64,000 bases of DNA from positions 1,364,001 through 1,428,000 of the forward strand of contig CAVTSD010000007.1 of the NCBI GenBank assembly GCA_963737365.1. Direction: 5' to 3'. Under the pieces are notes generated by a model, which had not been told where the DNA came from, searched no databases, and worked only from the letters and a program-made list of their open reading frames with translations. The position numbers and the translations under genes were made by a program. The DNA is from Roseiarcus sp963737365. GTDB lineage: Bacteria > Pseudomonadota > Alphaproteobacteria > Rhizobiales > Beijerinckiaceae. Below are positions 18,208 through 25,803 of the stretch, piece after piece (within the stretch, counting starts at the first letter, position 1; each line of letters starts with the position of its first letter).

Positions 18208-18941
18208 GCGAAAACTGCGCTCCTCACTAGCACAAAATTGAATTGAGCAAACCAAAAGTATAACGGGCAAAGGGGTCTGCTGGCAACCGCGACCGCCGGC
18301 GTAAGGGGTCAGTCTGAAGTAATCTTGGGTGGAGCACGGCTTCGAGCGTGCAGTCGAGACCTCCCCTATTCTCGGCTTCAGCCGCTGAGTTAAGCGGGAG
18401 ATTTAGCTTAGGCGGTAAAGCGCGCATTGAATTGGGGTTCAATATGCAGGGCTGAAGGTGTGCCCTACGCCGGTGGGTTTCAAACTGACTCACTATCCAG
18501 GTGCGAGGGGCGCTTGAAGTGAGCAAGAGGCTGAAAGAGGAAGGATGCGATTTTCATGGACGCTCGGGCCTTCGCATTAAACCCGAATCGTCGCGCTCGC
18601 GACGAAGCTCGCACACAAAAAATTCCAGCTGCACCACGACTGCGGCACTCGCAAAAAAAATTTCATCGCTTAACTTTCCCATAATCAATCGATACGCTAA
18701 AACTGAAATGCGACTGCAATAATTTATCTGGCGCGATTTTTTTTTCGTGCTAGTATCCGTGCAGTCAAAAACAAAGCAAGCTGTACAAATGCGGTGCATT
18801 CTCCGACACCGCTAGACGGGTTTGCCAGATGCTGTCTTCCGGTTAGTACGCACCGCGCTTTTGCCTTTTGCTCGGCTCTGTTTCCCTCTACCCAAGTTTG
18901 TTTATTTTAGCGAGGCCGTTCCGGTCTCAGGACTGCTATTT
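18208..18941. promoter_or_regulatory. rpmH-dnaA divergent intergenic region
   Basis: 734 bases holding the promoters of rpmH and dnaA. The part from about 18617 to 18790 is strongly AT-rich with A and T tracts. TGC-TAGTAT (-10 at 18751-18756) is an extended -10-like site for dnaA. I see no good match to the DnaA box TTATCCACA here. Around 18330-18480 the sequence looks like a decayed dispersed repeat (GGCTTCAGCC, GGGCTGAAGG), but nothing can be named. A longer in-frame N-terminus for DnaA is possible from 18822 but has no family support. Confidence 0.5.
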
Positions 18942-20330
18942 ATGTCTTCCTTTGGTATTGCCTCCTCCAATCCGTGGGTGCTTGTACTCGACGCACTGGA
19001 AAAGAAAGTCAATCGAACTTCCTACGAAACCTGGTTCAAGCCCACGCGCTACGATCACGTACAAGGCCCGATCCTTTTCGTGCGGGTTCCCAATCCTGAG
19101 TTCTGCCACATCGGCGAGCGCTACGGCGACTTGATCAGCGAGGCCATAGAAAACCTCGGGCTGGAGTTTCGCGACGTCGAGTTCGTTACCGAAGACGAGC
19201 CGGGTAAGAGCAAATCGAACGGAAGTGGGAACGGGCACCACGACGCTTCGCCCGCTGCCGAGAAGTCGGCACCCGGTCCCATCACCCAGCAGCGCTTTGA
19301 CTGGGACGGCGCGGCGCAACTCAACCCGAAGTACACGTTTGACGACTTCGTGATCGGCGCCGGAAACCAGTTTGCCCACGCGGCTTCGCGCGCCGTGGCG
19401 GAACGTCCCTCGAAGGCCTACAACCCGCTCTTCCTCTATGGCGGCGTCGGCATGGGCAAGACCCATCTGATGCAGGCGATCGGGCACGAGATCAAGAAGC
19501 GGTGGCCCGAGAAATCCATCTGCTATGTCTCTAGCGAGCGCTTCACGAACGACATGATTAACGCCCTGCGCTACAGCAAGATGACCGGGTTCCGCGACAA
19601 GTACCGCAACATGGATGTCCTGCTGATCGACGACATCCAGTTCCTGGTCAACAAGGAGCGTACACAGGAAGAGTTCTTCCACACCTTCAACGCCTTGCAC
19701 GAATGCCTGCGGCAGATCGTGATCGCCAGCGACCGGCCGCCGAAGGAGTTAGCCGAAATCGAAGACCGTCTGCGCAGCCGCTTCGAATGGGGACTGATCG
19801 CTGACATCCAGCCTCCTGACCTGGAGACGAAGGTTGCGATTCTGCAGAAGAAGGCCGAGTCGGAGCAGGTGATGCTGCCGACGGATGTGGCGCTATTCAT
19901 TGCTTCGAACATCCGTAGTAACGTCCGCGAGTTGGAAGGCGCCCTGATTCGCCTGACAGCTTACTCCTCGCTGACTGGCGGAGAGATCAACTTGCAGACC
20001 GCACAGGACGTTCTGAAGAACCTGATTGACTCGCAGGTCCGCAAAGTCACGATCGAGTCGATCCAGAAGGCCGTCTGCGAGCAGTTCGGGCTGCGCCAGG
20101 CTGAGATCAAGGCCAAGAACAACTCGCGCGTCATCGTCTTCCCCCGCCAGATTGCGATGTACCTGGCGAAGCATCTTACGGATGCTTCCCTGCCGGAGAT
20201 TGGGCGTCAGTTTGGCGGCAAGCATCACACAACCGTGCTGCACTCGGTGGACAAGATCGAGGAGGTGCGGAAGACCGACAAGGATTTAAACAGGGTACTG
20301 AATAAGCTCACAGAGAGCTTGGGCCTATGA
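18942..20330 (+). CDS. dnaA: Chromosomal replication initiator protein DnaA
   Basis: AAA+ ATPase that binds oriC and melts it; 462 residues from the ATG at 18942 (the frame is open from 18822, but MSSFGIASSNPW fits the usual N-terminus and AGGA lies upstream). Domain I is about 8-85; domain II is a Gly/Ser/Asn-rich linker (about 88-118). The AAA+ domain has Walker A GGVGMGKT (167-174) and Walker B LLIDD (227-231). The C-terminal HTH carries the DnaA signature GGKHHTTVLHSVDKIEE. It is divergent from rpmH, upstream of dnaN, and followed by a strong terminator. Confidence 0.98.
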   Translation: MSSFGIASSNPWVLVLDALEKKVNRTSYETWFKPTRYDHVQGPILFVRVPNPEFCHIGERYGDLISEAIENLGLEFRDVEFVTEDEPGKSKSNGSGNGHHDASPAAEKSAPGPITQQRFDWDGAAQLNPKYTFDDFVIGAGNQFAHAASRAVAERPSKAYNPLFLYGGVGMGKTHLMQAIGHEIKKRWPEKSICYVSSERFTNDMINALRYSKMTGFRDKYRNMDVLLIDDIQFLVNKERTQEEFFHTFNALHECLRQIVIASDRPPKELAEIEDRLRSRFEWGLIADIQPPDLETKVAILQKKAESEQVMLPTDVALFIASNIRSNVRELEGALIRLTAYSSLTGGEINLQTAQDVLKNLIDSQVRKVTIESIQKAVCEQFGLRQAEIKAKNNSRVIVFPRQIAMYLAKHLTDASLPEIGRQFGGKHHTTVLHSVDKIEEVRKTDKDLNRVLNKLTESLGL

Positions 20331-20353
20331 ACCGCGCGCTAAGCGCGGTTTTT
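20331..20353 (+). terminator. Rho-independent terminator of dnaA
   Basis: ACCGCGC (20331-20337), loop GCTAA, GCGCGGT (20343-20349), then a T-run. The hairpin starts directly after the dnaA stop codon, so dnaN should have its own promoter. Confidence 0.88.
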
Positions 20354-20385
20354 CACTGTTGGAAGGATTTTTCTCGGGCCCGGTC

Positions 20386-20605
20386 TGTGGATGACATGTG
20401 GATCGCGAGGAAGAGTCGGATGAAACAGAATGTCGGTCTCGATTGGGCACAGTGGGCCGCAGACCGGAACGCCGGTTTTATACAGCCGGACGCAGCGTTT
20501 GTCTGCTGGAGCTGCGATTATTCCTGAAATATCCACTTTTCCATGCTGCCTGCTGTTACTACTGGTTTTATAGGTTTTTGATTTGATATAAGGAGAAGCA
20601 GTATT
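20386..20605. other. Candidate replication origin (dnaA-dnaN spacer)
   Basis: TGTGGATGA (20386-20394, one mismatch to the DnaA box TGTGGATAA) and TGTGGATCG (20397-20405, two mismatches) lie in the same direction, 11 bases apart. ATATCCACT (20529-20537) is a two-mismatch box in the opposite orientation. An AT-rich tract follows at about 20560-20595, a possible unwinding element. The location beside dnaA is typical for oriC. Only three imperfect boxes are visible, so this remains a candidate. Confidence 0.45.
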
Positions 20606-20689
20606 AACATGCCGGAAATCGCGAACAAGGCGCCGGCCAAGGTGGGACGAATGGCTGCGGAAGCAACGGGCACAATGCAGGGTACAGCG

Positions 20690-21808
20690 ATGGAAATCAG
20701 CGTCAGCAAGTTCGAACTTCTCAAGGAACTGACTGCCACCCAGGGAGTCGTCGAACGCAAGACCACGATCCCCATCCTCTCCAACTTTTTGTTCGAGGCC
20801 GCCAACGACCGGCTGACTATCACGGCCACCGATCTGGATCTCAGCCTGCGTACCTCCTGCGCTGCCAAAGTGAAGCGCGAAGGCGCCTGCACCATTCCGG
20901 CCCGCAAGCTGTACGACTACGTGAAACTGCTGCCCGACGGCGACATCTCCATCAAGTTGCTGGAGAACCACTGGGTCAACATCCGTTCCGGCCGGTCAAA
21001 CACCAAGATGGTCGGCATGGCGCGGGCGAATTTTCCCGGGCTGCCAACGTTTCCCTCCACCGGCATGGTCAAAATTCCGGCGCAGACCCTGCGCAGCATG
21101 ATCGGCCGCACCATCTTCGCCATCTCCAACGAGGAGTCGCGCTACACCCTGAACGGCGGCCTGATGGTGCTGAAGCCGGAGTCGATCACCATGGTGGCGA
21201 CTGACGGCCACCGCCTGGCACACATCGAGAAGCAGGGCGAACAGTTCGACGTCAGCGGCGAAAATAAGACGCTGGTCCCCAAAAAGGCCATGAGCGAGGT
21301 CTACTCGCTGCTCCAGAACAGCGATGTGGACTTCATCGAGTTCGCCAAGGACGAATCGACCCTGTTCTTCCGGATCGGCGAGCGCCTGCTGACCTCGCGC
21401 CAGCTGACCGGGCAGTTCCCCAACTACGAAGCGGTTTTGCCGAAGGAGACAACGAAGTCGGTTACCGTGCACGGCTCGGACTTGAGTACGGCCATTCAGC
21501 GTGTAGCCCAGTTTGCCGACGAGCGCTCTCGCGCTATCCGCATGAAACTCGACAAGAACGAGCTGAAGATTTCCTCTTCATCCACCGACTCCGGCGAATC
21601 CGAGGATTCGATTGAGACCGCGTACGCGGCCGACCCTCTGACCATCGGCTTCAACTCCGAGTACCTGATCGACTTTCTGAAGGCCTCCAGCGGCGGCGAA
21701 GTGCGGCTGGAGTTCAAAGATGCCCAGTCCGCCGGCCAGATGCGTCCGGACGACGGCGGCGACGACGGCTTCAGGTACCGGTATGTCGTTATGCCGATGC
21801 GGATCTGA
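20690..21808 (+). CDS. dnaN: DNA polymerase III beta subunit (sliding clamp)
   Basis: Ring-shaped processivity clamp, 372 residues in three homologous domains. The ATG at 20690 gives the standard N-terminus MEISVSKFELLKELTATQGV with AGGG upstream; an in-frame ATG at 20609 with AAGGAG would add 27 residues of no family likeness. Family blocks include KTTIPILSNFLFEA, ATDGHRLAH and GEVRLEFKDAQSAGQ, and the C-terminus is YRYVVMPMRI, the usual clamp ending. It follows the dnaA terminator and origin candidate, and converges on the retropepsin module. Confidence 0.97.
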   Translation: MEISVSKFELLKELTATQGVVERKTTIPILSNFLFEAANDRLTITATDLDLSLRTSCAAKVKREGACTIPARKLYDYVKLLPDGDISIKLLENHWVNIRSGRSNTKMVGMARANFPGLPTFPSTGMVKIPAQTLRSMIGRTIFAISNEESRYTLNGGLMVLKPESITMVATDGHRLAHIEKQGEQFDVSGENKTLVPKKAMSEVYSLLQNSDVDFIEFAKDESTLFFRIGERLLTSRQLTGQFPNYEAVLPKETTKSVTVHGSDLSTAIQRVAQFADERSRAIRMKLDKNELKISSSSTDSGESEDSIETAYAADPLTIGFNSEYLIDFLKASSGGEVRLEFKDAQSAGQMRPDDGGDDGFRYRYVVMPMRI

Positions 21809-21819
21809 GGGGCATCTGT

Positions 21820-22266
21820 TCAGTCGGTAATCGTTACTCGCTTTGAACGTCCGTCGAATGAAATGACCCAGTTTCGGAGAATATCTCTGCCGATAAGAAT
21901 CGCATAGTGCCGCTGTTTTAGGAATTCAGCAGACACGATTCGAATCGGATCGAGGTTTTTCAGACCAGTTCCAGGAAATCTCACCGCGCCCGCATGTTCG
22001 CCACACTTGTGCGTAGCACCAACAGCGGTAATTTCACTGCCTTCGCTGGTCGGAAAGAGCTTGCAGTGATTGGCGAACACCTTACTGATCACAGTGACAG
22101 AAGCCCCTGTATCTAAGAGGGCTCTCATTGTGCGCGGCTCAGGATAGTCCAATCCGACTGCTTGGCCGGCAGAAATTACGTCGGAAGAATTGGTGATCTC
22201 TACGTCGATGCACGGGCCAGGGTCATTGGGATCGAAGGGATCCCAAAATATCGGTATGCGAGACAT
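21820..22266 (-). CDS. Retropepsin-like aspartic protease
   Basis: A 148-residue, single-domain aspartyl protease of the retropepsin fold. Catalytic LLDTGASVTVIS (Asp52) follows a short N-terminal strand region, and the C-terminal ILIGRDILRNW matches the hydrophobic-GRDxL segment of this family. Such one-lobe proteases act as dimers. No signal peptide or membrane segment is visible, so it is probably cytoplasmic. It starts 2 bases after the stop of the 77-residue gene upstream, so the two are co-transcribed. Its substrate is unknown. Base composition is AT-richer than neighbouring dnaN. Confidence 0.85.
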   Translation of the reverse strand: MSRIPIFWDPFDPNDPGPCIDVEITNSSDVISAGQAVGLDYPEPRTMRALLDTGASVTVISKVFANHCKLFPTSEGSEITAVGATHKCGEHAGAVRFPGTGLKNLDPIRIVSAEFLKQRHYAILIGRDILRNWVISFDGRSKRVTITD

Positions 22267-22268
22267 AG

Positions 22269-22502
22269 TTACGAGACGATATAAACAGGTTCACTTATCC
22301 AAACCTGCTTCACCAAAAACGCTTTAGTAACTCCAAACCTGTGTAGCCCTGCCTTGAGTGCTTCGGCATAACTAGCGAAGAAACCCTCAACAATTACGCT
22401 GCCTTGGATCGCAACGAATTTGCCGGGATTTGAGCGAACCCACTCCTGCCTGTGCTGCTCAAATATCTTGAGCTCCGTGGTGAACAGGTCATTCTTCGCC
22501 AT
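22269..22502 (-). CDS. Small protein resembling DUF5678, partner of retropepsin gene
   Basis: A 77-residue protein. GGAGG lies 8 bases before the ATG at 22502, which decides the start; a TTG at 22517 would overlap that site. The pattern EWVRSNPGKFVAIQGSVIVEGFFASYAEALKAGLHRFG resembles small DUF5678-type proteins, which I know to occur beside retropepsin-like genes. It may be a substrate, adaptor or inhibitor of the protease; the sequence does not decide which. Confidence 0.75.
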   Translation of the reverse strand: MAKNDLFTTELKIFEQHRQEWVRSNPGKFVAIQGSVIVEGFFASYAEALKAGLHRFGVTKAFLVKQVWISEPVYIVS

Positions 22503-22563
22503 CTCGAAACCCTCCAAATTCTAATTAAATCCCGCACGTATTTCGATGCCGAGCGCCATAGAT

Positions 22564-22600
22564 GCAATAATGTTATTGCACTATTACGCAATAATGTAAC
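22564..22600. promoter_or_regulatory. Palindromic operator candidate in divergent promoter
   Basis: GCAATAA (22564-22570), TG, TTATTGC (22573-22579) is a perfect 7-base inverted repeat. GCAATAATGTAAC at 22588-22600 repeats the left half as a direct copy 24 bases on. It lies in an AT-rich 131-base spacer between the protease pair and the divergent putative RHH gene, as expected for an autoregulated operator. Confidence 0.5.
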
Positions 22601-22633
22601 AATGTACTTGCACTGTCAACGGCAAAGTGAGTC

Positions 22634-22918
22634 ATGAGTCCTAGAGAAAAACACGTTCCTGACGACGCTCAGCGTACGTCAGTTTGCCTTACGGCCGAAG
22701 ATAGAGGGGCGATTCGCTGGATCAGTGAGGTGAGGCGGGCAAAAAAGGACAAGCGTACTACAGCTAACGACATTCTCGTGGACTGCCTCTGGTACTTCCT
22801 AGAAAGGACGGAAGCCAAGAGTAGGGATCAGATTCGGGCAATGATACCTAATGTCCCTGAAGAAGAGCGAAAGAGCAGTAAACTTACCGAGATGCCGAAG
22901 CCAAGAAACAGGCATTGA
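22634..22918 (+). CDS. Putative ribbon-helix-helix-like small protein
   Basis: A 94-residue charged protein. QRTSVCLTAEDRGAIRWISE, followed by a second helical stretch (TANDILVDCLWYFLERT), is compatible with a ribbon-helix-helix DNA-binding fold, though the match is by eye only. It is divergent from the small-protein/retropepsin pair across the palindrome at 22564, which suggests it could repress them. No ribosome site is strong. It could instead be an unrelated orphan. Confidence 0.55.
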   Translation: MSPREKHVPDDAQRTSVCLTAEDRGAIRWISEVRRAKKDKRTTANDILVDCLWYFLERTEAKSRDQIRAMIPNVPEEERKSSKLTEMPKPRNRH

Positions 22919-22919
22919 T

Positions 22920-24023
22920 TTACTCGTATGCCAGCGCATCGATCGGATCCTTCTGCGCGGCTTTTATGGCCGGATAGAACGCCCCCAGCAGCGAGCCAAT
23001 CAGCGCGATCACCGACGCCTTCAGCAGTAGCGAGTGGCTGATCATGACCGGTAGAGTCTGGAAATGTGCCTTCAGAGCGACTTTGGCTGCATAGCTGAAT
23101 AGAATCCCGAGGATGATCCCGCAGATCGCGATCAGCACCGTTTCTCGCAGCACCACATTCACGATATAAAGCTTGCCGGCGCCTAGCGACTTGAGGATGC
23201 CGATTTCTCGCGTGCGCTCCATCACGGCCGTATACATCGCCTGGAAGATGACGATGAAGCCGATGATCATAGAAATGCCGATCACGACGTCAATCACTGT
23301 GGTAAGGCCGGGAATGCTGGCGGAGGTCATCAGGCTGAGATATTCCTTGATCGAGTGGACGCCGTACTGCTCCATGCCGGGAATGCTCTTGATGGCTTGT
23401 ACCACGACATCGGCATTGTTCGGATCGTCGAGTTTGACGTAGAAGATGGTCGCTTTGCCCGCGGCGCCGATCAGGTCCTGAAGCGTGGCGATAGGGACGA
23501 ACTTGCGCGCTCCCTTGCCATGTTCGACGACGCCGCAGATGCGGAATTCATGGTTCAGCGCCTGCACAGTGTCGCCAACCTTCAGGTGATTGGAAGCGGC
23601 CGCCAGATCGTCGATCAGCATGTCATACGGGCCTTGAAACGGGCCTCCAGCGAGGTAGCGAAAGCCGCCGGTAACCGCATCGAACGACTGCAGGTCAATG
23701 CCGTAAATGACTTCCAGACTCTTGGACATTGTCGTCTGCGTCACCACCGGGGTGACGGCCATGACGTGAGGCAATGCGGCGATTTTATTGGCGACTTTGA
23801 CCGAAACCGGAGCGCCATTCATGCCCATCAGCAGCGAGGAACCCGGCGGCTGCACCATGATGTCGGCGCCAATGCCTACTTGGCGGTTGGCAACGTCGCT
23901 GAGCATCCCCAGCATGATGCCGACAATCAGCAGGATGAGCGTGACCTCAACCGCGACGGCAACCACGCTGATGATGGTGCGGAAAGGCCGGTGTACCAGG
24001 TTGGCAAAGATCATCCGGTTCAT
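22920..24023 (-). CDS. FtsX/MacB-type ABC transporter permease
   Basis: Inner-membrane permease of 367 residues in the type VII (MacB/LolC-like) group. One N-terminal membrane segment (about 18-42) is followed by a periplasmic MacB-PCD-like domain (about 45-240) and three C-terminal segments (about 255-355), with the family pattern MERTREIGILKSLGAGKLYI between them. It ends at DPIDALAYE, typical of this family. No ATPase (LolD-like) gene adjoins it, so the partner must be encoded elsewhere. A DevC-like role is possible. Confidence 0.85.
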   Translation of the reverse strand: MNRMIFANLVHRPFRTIISVVAVAVEVTLILLIVGIMLGMLSDVANRQVGIGADIMVQPPGSSLLMGMNGAPVSVKVANKIAALPHVMAVTPVVTQTTMSKSLEVIYGIDLQSFDAVTGGFRYLAGGPFQGPYDMLIDDLAAASNHLKVGDTVQALNHEFRICGVVEHGKGARKFVPIATLQDLIGAAGKATIFYVKLDDPNNADVVVQAIKSIPGMEQYGVHSIKEYLSLMTSASIPGLTTVIDVVIGISMIIGFIVIFQAMYTAVMERTREIGILKSLGAGKLYIVNVVLRETVLIAICGIILGILFSYAAKVALKAHFQTLPVMISHSLLLKASVIALIGSLLGAFYPAIKAAQKDPIDALAYE

Positions 24024-24087
24024 AGTTAGAAGCTCGATTGTATAAGATGCGGGCGAAGATCAATGCGCAGCAATGAGTTAGGGAGGG

Positions 24088-25632
24088 TCACAGGGCGCCC
24101 TTTGAGTTGGGATGCTTGCGATGGATCACTCGCACGCCATCTCGCCAGTGTTCGTCGATATAAATCAGGACCCACTCAACGCGAGGCGACAAGTAGCGCA
24201 GTAGAACGTCCGTTGTGGGGTGCACCCGGAGCGCCGGTGCGACCAGGTACAGGACCGGCGGCGCGCTGGAGAGCTCGCGTCCGGCGAAATAGCCGTTGCG
24301 GGTGAACTCGCCATGCTGCTGATGCCAGCGGACGCTCGCCCAGTAATCCAAGCCTTGCAGGGGTAAGTGAATGTCTTCGTTGGCCTTAAGCTCCAGGACC
24401 GCTAAACGGCCGTCCAGGGTGCAGGTCAGCACGTCGAGCATGGCGCGATCAGTGGCGGCGAAGGCTGGCACCTGGGAATAGACGAAGCGCTGATCCAGCC
24501 GCTCGTCGATGGCTCGCACTTCACGGATTACCAGGCTCTCCAGCCAGCGTTCGGGTGCCATGCGATAGAACAGATTGGTATGCGATCCGGCTGGCTGGCG
24601 CTGCTCAGTGACGCGCTGCAGCAACTCGGTAAACAGCGGTTGCGTCTGCTGGTCGAGCACGTACTCGGCCGGGCCAAGTCCGAACAGTATGGATTCGCTG
24701 TTGCGGAAAGATCCCGCCATCGCGGTCAGCCGGGCGCGGGCAAACTCCAGCCCATGCAGGCGGAAGACGATCTCGGCTGCCGACTCGACGCTGATCTCGG
24801 CGGCCGGCACGACGGTGTGAATGCGAGCAATGGAGGCGGCGAAGCGGTCGCGTGCAGCCTGGATATCTACAGCGCGGCCGATGCGGGTAATGATGTTTCC
24901 GCTATCGGCGACATCAAAGGCTTCCACGGTTTCCGCCCGCTCGTCCAGCTCATAGATTTGCCACTTAGCCGCTTCCTGATTCAGATTGGCCGCACGCTGG
25001 CGAACCATCTCCGAGCGCCCGGGGGGCAGAAATAATTTCAAGCCTTCGACTTGAGCCCGTCCGGCAAACTGCCGGCGCTGGTAGTCCATCCACAGGATGC
25101 CGAAGGTTAAAGCCGCATCGACTGACGGCTGAGTTTCGTCCGCCCCCGCTCCAAGAAAGGCAAAGAGTGTCTGCCCGGCCCGGAGGAGTCCGCGGGTGTA
25201 CACCGGGCTGATCGAATGTTCCAGGTCGGGGCTGCTGCTGAGCCGGTCAACACGGAAGCCGGGATACTCGCGGCGGAGTAGGCGTTCGAGCAGCTTCTGG
25301 TATTGCGCACGCGATCGGCGGCGGCTGCCGAGGTTGCCGGGCTCACGGTCGCCACAAATCTCAAGGAAGCTGGGTTGCGATTGTCCGAAGCGGAGTACCT
25401 GCAAGCGCAAGGTACGGTTCTGGACCTCCGCCTCGAGCACACGGCGCACGACGTTGCGCTCCTCCGACCAGAGGTGGAGGACGCACTTACCTTCGCCCGA
25501 GAGAGAGTATCTAGCCGTTGCAAATTCGAAGAGGAGGGTGCCCTCTTCGGTGACGATAGCTTCCGGATACTCGGCAAGGAATTGTTCGAAGATGTGGGCG
25601 AGAGTATCGACCGAGATTGCGCTGGCGGCCAT
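24088..25632 (-). CDS. Protein with PD-(D/E)XK-like nuclease domain, function unknown
   Basis: A 514-residue soluble protein. The N-terminal two thirds match no family I recognise and contain basic stretches (SRRRSRAQYQKLLERLLRREY) that could bind nucleic acid. The C-terminal part has Asp400 in MLDVLTCTLDGR, then Glu414-x-Lys416 in LAVLELKANED, then Gln426 and Tyr430 in LQGLDYW. That D-ExK-Q-Y spacing is the PD-(D/E)XK nuclease pattern. It is divergent from tldD, and no defence or repair partner adjoins it. A nuclease role is inference from these residues alone. Confidence 0.7.
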   Translation of the reverse strand: MAASAISVDTLAHIFEQFLAEYPEAIVTEEGTLLFEFATARYSLSGEGKCVLHLWSEERNVVRRVLEAEVQNRTLRLQVLRFGQSQPSFLEICGDREPGNLGSRRRSRAQYQKLLERLLRREYPGFRVDRLSSSPDLEHSISPVYTRGLLRAGQTLFAFLGAGADETQPSVDAALTFGILWMDYQRRQFAGRAQVEGLKLFLPPGRSEMVRQRAANLNQEAAKWQIYELDERAETVEAFDVADSGNIITRIGRAVDIQAARDRFAASIARIHTVVPAAEISVESAAEIVFRLHGLEFARARLTAMAGSFRNSESILFGLGPAEYVLDQQTQPLFTELLQRVTEQRQPAGSHTNLFYRMAPERWLESLVIREVRAIDERLDQRFVYSQVPAFAATDRAMLDVLTCTLDGRLAVLELKANEDIHLPLQGLDYWASVRWHQQHGEFTRNGYFAGRELSSAPPVLYLVAPALRVHPTTDVLLRYLSPRVEWVLIYIDEHWRDGVRVIHRKHPNSKGAL

Positions 25633-25803
25633 GCTCGTACTAAGGCTAGTTCAATGGATCGGGGGATGCTGCTATCGGCGACACAATGACGTGTGATAAT
25701 GGGTGATCACGGGAAAGTCCCTTTCCGTTTCATTCTGGGCATGGTTTGCGTCGACTCCTGCCGCGCCTTTGTGAGCAGTCGGGGCATCCAATCGGGTGTG
25801 ACT

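Noticed and set aside
18822..18941. Forty-residue N-terminal extension of DnaA
   Set aside because: It does not resemble domain I, has no ribosome site, and the ATG at 18942 fits the family start.
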